Translations under genes and position numbers: made by a program
Assembly (NCBI GenBank): GCA_001662425.1
Contig: BDDC01002366.1
Span: 1-13,602 of the forward strand
Length of the DNA: 13,602 bases
Reading direction: 5' to 3'
Source of the DNA: Chlamydomonas sphaeroides
Lineage: Eukaryota; Chlorophyta; Chlorophyceae; Chlamydomonadales; Chlamydomonadaceae
Shown: one piece after another, positions 1 to 9,500 of the stretch
How the letters are laid out: each line of letters starts with the position of its first letter
Position numbering within the stretch: position 1 is the first letter of the stretch
Notes under the pieces: generated by a model
What the model was told of the DNA's origin: nothing
What the model saw: only the letters and a program-made list of their open reading frames with translations
Database searches by the model: none

Positions 1-66
1 ATCCCATCCCATCCCATCCCATCCCATCCCATCCCATCCCATCCCATCCCATCCCATCCCATCCCA
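1..66. repeat. (ATCCC)n simple repeat at the window edge
   Basis: Thirteen exact tandem copies of ATCCC (1-65) degrade into ATCAC/GGCCC variants by about 80. On the other strand it is GGGAT. It runs off the left edge. It is not the TTTTAGGG telomere repeat known from Chlamydomonas. Confidence 0.95.
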
Positions 67-482
67 TCACGGCCCATCACAGCATACTGACGCCGCACGT
101 GCGCTTTGCCTGCCTACGAGCAGGCAAGGCTGCGCCGCTACAGCAACCAACGGCTGCGGCGGCCTGCCGGACCGCTTCCGCCCGGCTGCCATGGCACCCA
201 CCTCCGTGGGCCAGCCGGCTGGGCGGCGCTCCCTGGCCCTCGGGCACCGCTCGAGCGGGGCGCTGATGAGCCCGAGCCCCTCGCTGCCTGGCCGTCTGGC
301 GGCGATGCCGGCCACGCTGCCGTCACCGCCAGCAGGAGCGGCGGCGGCAACCCTCGGGGGCAGGCCCTCCGCCGCTCCTCACTGCGCTGGCGGTCATGGC
401 GAGTTGGCGACACGCCCACTGCGGCTCTGCCCCACACGGCTCCACACCACCCCACACCGCTCCATGGCGGACACGCGGCTGC
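1..482 (-). other. 3' flank / probable 3' UTR
   Basis: GC-rich sequence downstream of the stop. I find no TGTAA on the gene strand (TTACA on the plus strand) in this stretch, which is the usual polyadenylation signal of chlamydomonad genes. The transcript may therefore end beyond the left edge or use a variant signal. I recognise no other gene here. Confidence 0.45.
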
Positions 483-557
483 TCAGCACTTGACCACACG
501 CAGCGTTGCGGCCAGCGCCGCCGGCAGCAGCGCCGCGGCCTCGGGCGAGCTCACCAA
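483..557 (-). CDS. Exon 23: C-terminal exon of second cyclase-like domain
   Basis: This exon encodes residues 1823-1846 and the stop: LVSSPEAAALLPAALAATLR then VVKC. Joined to ...ARPGE of exon 22 it repeats the AAHGGQVLMSDSAYAALL pattern of the first domain, which is why I place the end of the protein here. The acceptor CGCATCCGCAG has a long pyrimidine tract and a CTGAC branch-point-like site. Further 3' exons outside my model cannot be excluded. Confidence 0.7.
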   Translation of the reverse strand: MVSSPEAAALLPAALAATLRVVKC

Positions 558-3500
558 CTGCGGATGCGGCGAGCGGAGGCAGGCGTCAGGCGGCGGGCGG
601 CGGGGCTCGCTTTAACAGGGCCATGGCAGGCAGTGCCGCGCGCGCAGGGCGCGTGTGACGGTAGGGGTATGAAATGGGTAGAGGTTGCAAGACGTGTTGA
701 CGGTAGGGGGATAGCGCCTTCGTTCCGCCGAGGCGCGTCATGAAGCTCGTGGGCGTGTCAAGCCGCCAGTCGTCAGTCGAGGAGTGAGTCAATCTGCATG
801 GGGATGGGGAAGTCTCCGCTAAAGCACGGCCCACCCATGGGACGCACCTCTCCCGGCCGCGCCCGTGCCAGCGCCTGCTTAGCCTGCGCCCAGGCTCTGC
901 CCCTGTACGTCACCAGGCACGCCAGGCTGCCGGCCGCCGGCAGCTCGCCCGCCACCTCTCCGTGCGCCAGCGCAGCGCGCAGCACCAGGACGGAGCCGTG
1001 CGGCGGGCCGCTGGCGGCGCCGCCGCGGGGCGATGCAACGCCGCCCTCGGGCGGGGCGGCAACGCCACGAAGCGTCGCGGGCGAAAGGCCGAGCTCTGCC
1101 TCGAGGAGAACCTCCATGGGGGATAGCGTCCCGATGATGATGTTGCCGTCCGCTGACATCCTTGGCGATGCCTGGGCCTGCTCGGTCCTGAGGGATTCAA
1201 CGCGGCATGGAGCATGGGGAACGGGGAGTTGCAAGCAGCGCCGATTGGAAGGAGCCTTCGGACGCATGCCGTTGGCCGGCCTGCATGACCTGTTGCCACA
1301 CACGCGCGCTATCTTGGGGCTCGAGTCTGCTTGGGCCACGCAGGGGCCGCACGTGCGCACGCAGGAGCGCTGCGGGCAGGCCGCGTCGCACGGCGGCGGT
1401 CGCGTGCCGAGCACGCACCAGCGGCGCGCAGCAGGCGCTGCAGCAGCGCGTTTGGCGTGCGGGTGGCAGGAAGCGACAGGCGGTCGGTGCCGTACGCACG
1501 AAGCTCACGCGGCCGCAGCGCACAGCAGGCACGGGACAGGCGCGCAGGGGCGCCCATCTAGCGCTAGCCGGGCCCTCGCAAGGCGCTCGGGGCTCCAACT
1601 GGTGTGTTCAAATTTGTAGGGCCGAATCATAGTGTGGGGCGAGGCCCAAACACAACACGGGCGGCCCGGGACCCACCACTGCAGACCCGACAGCCGCTCC
1701 GTAAAGCTTTGCAGCCACGCGATCGCTGCCAGCGGCCCAGCGGGGAACAGCACCGTCCAGCTGCCCACGCCCGGCGGCGCGGCAGCGCTGCCGCCGTCCT
1801 CGCCTGGCGTTCGCGCGCCCGTGCGCTGATGCAGGCGAGCGGAAGGCCGGCGGCCCAGCGGCGTGCCCGCCGCCGACAGCGGGGAGAGGGCGCCTGCGCT
1901 GCCGCTATGTGCGCTCAGCTCGATGTCCAGCTTGGCAAGGGACACCTGCGAGGCACTGTGCTGCAACTGGAACCCGGTCAGGCTCCGGAGCCGCTGCGAG
2001 ACCGCTGCGCCGGGCCCTGCCTCCCCGCCGCCGTACGCGGCGGCGGCCGACCCCGCCGACGCCAGCCGCAGCGCGCCCTCGGCCACGTACGGCGGTGGCG
2101 CGTGCGCCGCCGTGCCAGCGGCCGCCACCGCCGCCACGGAGGCCGCCTCCGCCAGGGTGTCCATCAGCAGCTCCTGCGCCGCCTCCGCCATGGCAGAGGC
2201 AGCGCCGCCGTCCCACGCCAGCGCGTCGACGGGGCGGTCGACCGTCAGCCTAACAACCGTGACAGCGCCCACCACCGGCGCCGCCAGGACGCCGCCCGCC
2301 GTCGCCGCCGGCAGCGGCCGCCGGGCGCGTGGTGGGCGCTGCAGTGCGAGCCGACCCCACATGGCGCCGCCGCAGGGCGCAGACCCACGGGTCGGCGTGC
2401 CCTGGATCGCCTGAATCAGGTGTACGGCAGGCAGATCCAGATCCAGCTCGTAGCGCCCCAGCCACAGCAGCTGCATGGCGCTCAGGGCCTTGGTAGTCGC
2501 GGCAGCTGACGCCGCTGCATCGGGGCCGCCGCCGGCGGTGGCCGCGGACAGCAGCGCTGCGTAGGCCGAGTCCGACATCAGCACCTGGCCGCCGTGGGCC
2601 GCGTCCGCAACAGCTTTGGCGAGGCGAGGGAGCTGGCCGCTGTAATGCATCCGGCCGCTGGCGCGGTTGCGCATCACGCCGGTCGAGTCGCCGAGGCCGC
2701 ACGCGACGCCCATGCGCACTCGCAGGCCCGAAAACACGACCACCCGCGAGCGGTTGCCCGAGGGCAGCCCCGTCGCCACGCCGGCTTGGCTGCTGCGGGG
2801 GCTGCGGCCCATGCTTGCCCCCGAGTGGATCGTCCGGGGGAACGGCAGCACGCCGCTGATGTCCTGGGCGGTAGCGCTCTCGGCGGTATGCGGCGACGCG
2901 ACGTTGCCCTCCGCCACCGCCTCCAGGCCGTGCCACCACTGCTGCCGCAGCCAGGCCGCGAGCGTCAGGGCCTGGGCGCCCGCCGAGGCGCCCACTATCG
3001 ACACAGGCAACTGGTCATGGCCCGTAGCGAGCGCCAATGGTTCCGTGTGGTGCGGCTCCGGCACGCGCTCGCCCGAGGGCAGCTCCAGGGGTGCCAGCAC
3101 CGCGGCCGACGCCGGCCTCGGTGCTGACAGCCCTGGCCCACCCCACGTCGAGGTGAGACTGAGCAGTGAGGCCACCCAGGGCGCCGGATGCCGTGACCCG
3201 GCGCCAGGCCGCCTAGGCAGCGCGGTGTTGCTCCGGCGCAAGCGAGGCGACGCGGTGGTCTCGGCCGGCGCGTCCGCGCCCGCACCGCCGCCGCCCAGCA
3301 GCGCCGCGGCGCGCAGCGGCGGCCGGCCAGCGCCCGCCGGTCCCTGCGCGCCGGCGCCTCCGCCAGCGGAGAAGGATTGTCGCTTCGGCCATCGTGCCGC
3401 GCCGGTTCTGGTCGCCGCTGCGCTGCGCTGGGCCTGGGGCGCGGGCTCGGCTGCGTGGGGTTGCTTGCCAGGGTCGGTATGCGTGGCCCAGGAGCCCCCG

Positions 3501-6500
3501 TGCGCTTCCATCTCCCGGGTCGCGGGCAGCGGGCTCTTGCCGCGCGTCACGTCGGCGGTAATGTGCATGAGCGCAATCGTTGAAAGCGTGCTGCTGCACG
3601 AGTCCATCACCCCGGCGTCCAGCCTGGCGATGCCCGGGTCAAGGAGGTACCTTGGAGCCGCAGCAGAGGAGGTGCCGCCAGGCGCCGCCACCGCAGCACG
3701 ACCGGCGCCCGCCTCGGCGGCGCTGATGGTGTGGAAGCTGGCGGCCGCCGCGTCGACGAGCGCCGCCGCGGCGCCGCCGCCGGCGGGGCTCTCGCTGGCG
3801 GTGACGCCGCGCCGCTCGACGGCGGCGTCCATGAAGTAGCGCAACGTGGTGCTGTCCTGGCTGACGAGCTGCGGAGGCATGGCCAGGCCGGCGGCGGAGG
3901 TGCCAGCGCCCGAGCTGCCGCCACCGAGCCCCTCGGCGTCGATGCCCCTGGCGGCGGCGCGGCGCGCTGCAACCGATGCGGCGGAGGTCTCTTGGACGGA
4001 GGTGTGAGGCACGGCGAACCTGCCGAGGCGGCTGGCGATGGCGCTGAGCTCGGGCACATGGGATGTGTTGGGCCTTCCCTCCACGTGGGGCGTGCTGGTC
4101 AGTGCGGCGGCAGCGGCGGCGGCGGCGTCCGTGAAGGGCGTGTTGCCGTCGCTGCCGAGCGAAGCGGCGGAGGCGAGCGAGGCGAGCGCAGCGGCGTTGT
4201 CAAAGCAGGAAGCCGTGCGGCGCACCAGAGGCGCGTCGGCGTCGTTGCGGGGCCGCCGCAGCATGCTGCGCGAGGCGCGAGGGGAGCCGCCGCCGGCGGC
4301 GCCAAACCGCAGCAGCTGCTGCAGGCGCAGCGACAGGCCCGGCGATGGCGCCGACGCCTGCCGTCCTGACGTGGGGCCGGCGCCGCCGGCGCCGCTGGGC
4401 AGCAGCATCTGCGCCGGCGGCCGGCACAGCGAGTTGGCGCCCGAGGCCCCCGAGCCCGAGCGGGGCGCCGGCGCGTCGAGCTGCGCCCCGAACGACAGCA
4501 GCGACCCCACTCCCCGCTTGTGGCTGGGGCCGCAGGTCGGCGGCCTGCGAGCAGGGCGTGCATGCGACGTGGGGTATGCGATAGGGCGGCTGCCGTTGGG
4601 TCAGCTAGGGTCCCGACCCAGGCCCTGCTAGCAACCGGCTGCATTGCGCGACCCAGTGCCCCATGACCCAGTGCCCATGTCCACTCCCGCCCTCGCCTCC
4701 CTCCCCACCTGTGCAGCAGCTCCACCCTGCTGGCGGCGCTGTCCCAGGGCAGGCCGGCGCCTGGCAGCTGCAGCCGCAGCAGCTCGTGAGGCCAGGGCGC
4801 GGCCAGCAGGGCCTGGCAGGGGAGGGGTGGATGCGAGGACACGGGCAGGCGGCATTCTGTCTACCTCCCACAAGAATCCCCTCCGCAGCCTGTTCTGGCT
4901 CTCCCTGATCCCCCTGCTTCTGCCTTCCACAAGGCAGCGTGCTCCCCTCCCCCTTCCCCGCCCCCCTCACCTGCTGCGCCGCCAGGCAGAAGGCCAGCGC
5001 CTGGTGCGGCGACTTAAAGGCCAGGATGAACGAGTCGCCCTGGGGCGGGATGCCGGGAGGCGCCACAGCGCATGACTACAAAAACCCCCTCCACAGGCCA
5101 CACTCACCTCCTGCGGCCCCCCCCGCGCCCGCGTCCGTGCCGCAGCCCCAGCCCCGAACCCAACCACAGACGGAACCGCCTGGTCCAGGCCCATGCCTTT
5201 ACCCGGTCCCAGCCCATGGACCCACACAGGGCGGCTGGCAAGCGTTGGCCAGGGCCCTTGGCTGTGCCAGGGCCTTGCATGTAAAACCACCCAGCGGGGC
5301 ACCAAACCCCGACCCCAGACCCCGACCCTAGACCCTGCCGACCCCAGACCCCGACCCCAGACCCTGCCGACCTCAGACCCCGACCCCAGCCCACAGCCCC
5401 CCAACGAAACCCACCTCTGTGGCCGACTGTCGCGACACCAACCCGAAGCACCAAAGCCATCGTCTAAGCCCGATCCGCACCCTGATCCAGACGATCCTTA
5501 CCCAAACCCCAGCCCCCCCAACGAAACCCACCTCTGTGGCCGACTCGTACCCGTCGTGCTCCAGCAGCACTTGCCGTACGGTGGCGTGGTGCAGCTGCGT
5601 GGGAGGGGGAGGGGTGAGGAGGCCGGGAAGCAGGGCGTGTCATCAGGACGCTCGTACCAGCTGGGGTAAGGAATCAGCAGGGGACAGCAGCCGGTGACGC
5701 ACACCCTACATGCACCGACGGATCCGCCGGGGGCGCTCCCTCGCTGGCGATGCAGCTGCTCTGCAGGGTCTCTGCTTGGCCCGTGCTTGATTCCGACAGC
5801 GGGGAAGGAAGTTCGCTGACACACACGTCGCTGCCTTACGTGCAGATACCAAGGGCCAAGGCTGCACGGCGCCCGCTTGGGTCAGATAGAGCAGCGACAC
5901 ACATAAGGACAGGCCCCGACACATACACACACGATCGAGCACACACGCGCTGCCCCCCTCACGTGCAGAGCTGCGTCCATGACCTCCGCCGGGTGCGCCT
6001 CCCACAGCGCAGTGCTGTCCTGGATCTGCGGCGGGCGTGGGAGTGCGTGTGGATGTAGGTGTGGGTGTCGGAGGCATAGGGGCGGTGAAGCGCAAGGGAA
6101 CCCACAGAGGGGCAGCGGTGCAGCGTCCGGGACAGCAGCGGCAGGGCAACAGCGGGGCACGCAGCGGCCCAGGCCTGGCCCAGGGCACAGCGGGTAGGAG
6201 CCGGCGGGCGCTGCGCCATGGGGCGGGCGGTCGAGGAGCATGCGACGCGTGTTGCCGTGTGGCCCAAGGTCGGGCATATGCGCAGTCCGGGGGCGTCCCA
6301 GCGGCGGCCCATGAGGTATGAGGTATGAGGAATGCGCCCCACAGGGCAAGGCAGTGACAGCCCGCGACTGCTCACGTCCGTCACGACCAGGGCCGTGCTG
6401 GGGCCGGCGCCGGGCGCCTCCGTAGCAGCACCGGCCTTCGCCAGCCGCCGCCGCCGCCGCCGCCGCGCCGTCACGACAGCCGCCGCCAGCGCCGCCAGCG

Positions 6501-9500
6501 CCAGCGCTGCGCCGCAGGGCGCGGCGACGGCGGCGGCCAGGTGCCCCGGAGCCAGGCCGCCGTCACCGCCGCTGGAGTGGGCAGCTGCCTGGCTTGGTGC
6601 GCTGTCTGGCGTCGAGCGGTCACTCGGGGACCAGTTGAGGGACCTGGCGGCGGCAGGGCATACGGATGGCTGACCTCTGCGGCGGGTGGGTTCGAAGCGG
6701 GGACTACCTGCGCGCTCCAGGGCCCGACACATCGCCAAGACAAACAATCCACACACCCGGCCGCTGGAGTCGCAGACACCCGCAATGGGCGCAGCGGGGC
6801 AGCAGAGAGGGGCCACGCTAAACACGCCGCGTGGCACGGTCCCCATGGTAGGCGGCACCGCACCTGCGAAGCTGCGGCGCGAACGCGGCGCCTTCAGCCG
6901 CTGCAATCCTCGTCATCGCAGCCCCAAGCTCCGCCATGGCGCGCGCCACCGCCGCCTCGGTTGGCTCCGACAGGTTGGTCGCCACCAGCCCTGCCCGCAG
7001 CAGCGCGGCCCTTTGGCGCGTGCAAAGGCGATGAAAGGGGTAGATGAGCTTGATTGATGACGGTTCGCCAGCAGGGCAATGTGCGGCACGGCATGTACAT
7101 GTGCATGCCGTACGGCATGTCCCGCTGCTCGACTTGCTTTGCTGTGTGGCATGCCCTGTGCTTGGGTCGCAGCTGCTGTGACATGCTGTGACACTGCGCC
7201 TGCAGCTGCCAAGTGCTCACGTGACGTTGCTGGAGAAGCGCGTCTTGAGCTCGACCTGCGTGTTGTGGCTCGCCCCGATCTTGCCATACACATCCAGGAA
7301 GCGGGCCACGTCACCGGCGTCGTACCCTTTCTGTACGGCAACCACAGATTTGGGCGGCACCAACAGGTCAGCACGGGTCATCAGCTTCACGGGCCCGCCA
7401 ACGCTGCACCAATCCACACCCCTCTAGCTATCTATAGGCCCTACACAGCGCTCTCACCCGCACCCAGGACGCGGCCGTTTCGGGCGCCCGGTCGGCGGCG
7501 CGCACTGGCAGCACATCTGCGGCGCAGCACGTGGCCAGGGCCGCAAGGGGCAGCCGGCGGGGGTCAGCAGGCGGCAGGCGCCACGTGGCGAGCCGCGGCT
7601 GAGCGCTGATAGTGGAAGCTGACGCAGGCGCTGACGCGTTGCCGGCTCGCAACCCCTCCCGCCCCGTGCATGACGTGGTCTGACGTGTCTGGGGAGTGCA
7701 GCGTGCCCAATCTACGTGTGATGCGCGGCGCTGGAAAGGCTTGCTTGGTTTCCTGGCAGCACACACGCGTGCTGCTCTCACTGGCGGTGCATGGACACAC
7801 GCACCGTTGTCTAGCATCAGCAGGCCCTCGCCGCCCAGCACCTTTGGGCTGAGCAGCTGCGCAAACAGCGCGTACGTCTGGGGAGAACAAGCGTAGGGGC
7901 GCGGAGGAACGCGAAACACGGGGAATGGCAGTTTGATACGTGGCGGGCCGGAGGCCCGAGGGCAGCAAGTGTTCGGCGAGGGACGCCCGCTGCGGTCAGC
8001 AAGTGGTCAGCATGGCAGGCCGACGACCCAAGCCGACCCGCGTGAATGCGAATTGACCAGCTCTGGCCCTAGGTGTGTGTAAGCGTTTCCACGTTGACGG
8101 CAAGCAGGTCTAGCGTGCCGCAATGCGACATTGACGGCAGTCCGACTGCGTGTTGCTGTACATCACGGCAATGTCGCACACCCCCACAGCCGCCACACGC
8201 ACCAAGAACTGGTAGGTGCTGGGTGAGAGGCCGTTGAGCAGCACGATCGTGTTGGTGACGTACGGCACTCGGTTGACCGGCACGACCTGACCGCCCTGCG
8301 GTGGTCGGGCAGGCGGGAAGGGACGTAGCGGCGGCTGTCCGAGCGATCAGGTCGTTGCCCCGCGCTGCCCCGCATTGCCCCTCGTTGCCCCAACGGCGGC
8401 CGACGGGCTGGCACAGCGCACACGCACGGGCTCGATGCATGCTGCTGGCCCGGTGGCATTGCCCCAAGCCGCCGCCACCCGTGCATCATCAGCCCGGCTC
8501 GCTGTGGCTGCTTCGAACGGGACCCGCGGGCTCGCGCAACCCCAATGACGCCAACCTACCCACCTCGATCACGGTATCGCCCTCGGCCGCCAGGGGGCAG
8601 CGCGCTCGGTCGCAGGGCACCAGCCGGCGGCTGGCTCGGTCCAGCACCCGAGTGGAGCCGGGCAGAGGGGCCATGCCCAGCCGCCCGCGCATGGGTGTCC
8701 GCTTCAGGTTCGCGGCCTGGCGTCAATGGGGTGAGCAGAACGAAGGTCGCCGGAGCGTATGTAGCGTCGACGCACGGCGAATGGCAACACAGCCAGATCC
8801 AGGGTCCGTCCACGCTGCCCTCCGCACCTTGAATGTACCGCCTTCGTTGATGGAGAGCAGGCACCGACCCTGTGTGATGTCTCGTGGGACGCACGGGTCG
8901 CCGTAGGCCGAGGTGCTGAGCCCCACCGCCCGCAGCCGCCGCAGCACCTGCCGCCACGAGGGGATCGGGCCGCACTCGTCAGCTGCGGCAGAATGAGCAC
9001 GCAGCTTCCCCATGCTTGACGGCGGCTCGCCTCGCCAAGCAAGGGAAGCGCTCCAGCTATCCGGCCAGCTATCCGGCCCTATCCGGCCACCCTCGTCCAC
9101 TGCGGCCCCTGCCTCGATGCCCCTCTTTGGTGCCAGCACCGCCCCCTCCTCGCCCCAGCGCCCCGCCGCACCCGCAGCGCCGCCTCCATGGCCGGTGTGT
9201 CCACCAGCAGCTCCAGCGTGTCGGCATCCCACAGCATGCCCTGCGAGGGGCCCGTCGTCTGCGGCAGGCAGAGCGGGATGCAGGAGGGAGGGAGGCAGCA
9301 GGCGCCAGGAGGCGCAGGGTGGGCGGCCGCATGCGGCGGTGCAGAGGCGCAGGGCCCACGAGGCGCAGAGCACGAGCAGACCAACGGCAAGCCGAGCAAG
9401 GCAAGGTGTGCGAGGGGTCCAGCCGGCGCCGTATCAATACCTGGCAGCACACCGCCAAACCAACTAAACAGAGGCACACCAAGCAGACGTTGGCGCCCGG

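Noticed and set aside
1..66. Telomere
   Set aside because: The ATCCC unit is not the known chlamydomonad telomere repeat, and a gene end lies only about 400 bases away. A plain microsatellite is the simpler reading.
106..615. Plus-strand open frame of 169 codons
   Set aside because: Composition looks like random GC-rich translation, and it overlaps the last exon of the minus-strand gene.
773..847. End of the gene at TGA 775-773
   Set aside because: Splicing at the GTGCGT donor (847) to 557 restores the repeated GE-LVSSPEAAALL pattern in phase, while the readthrough tail resembles nothing in the family.
1505..1676. C-terminal extension of exon 21 to the TGA at 1505
   Set aside because: The cyclase-like pattern stops at the GTGGGT donor and resumes in exon 22 in matching phase, so the extension is more likely intron sequence.
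2667..3839. A 390-codon open frame on the plus strand
   Set aside because: It lies antisense inside exon 21. Long shadow frames are expected in such GC-rich coding DNA, it has no recognisable motif, and the minus strand carries clear cyclase motifs in the same exon.
8113..8202. In-frame continuation of exon 12 for about 30 codons
   Set aside because: A consensus GTGCGT donor sits exactly at 8202 and joins in phase to exon 13, whose sequence continues the binding-domain pattern. The continuation does not.
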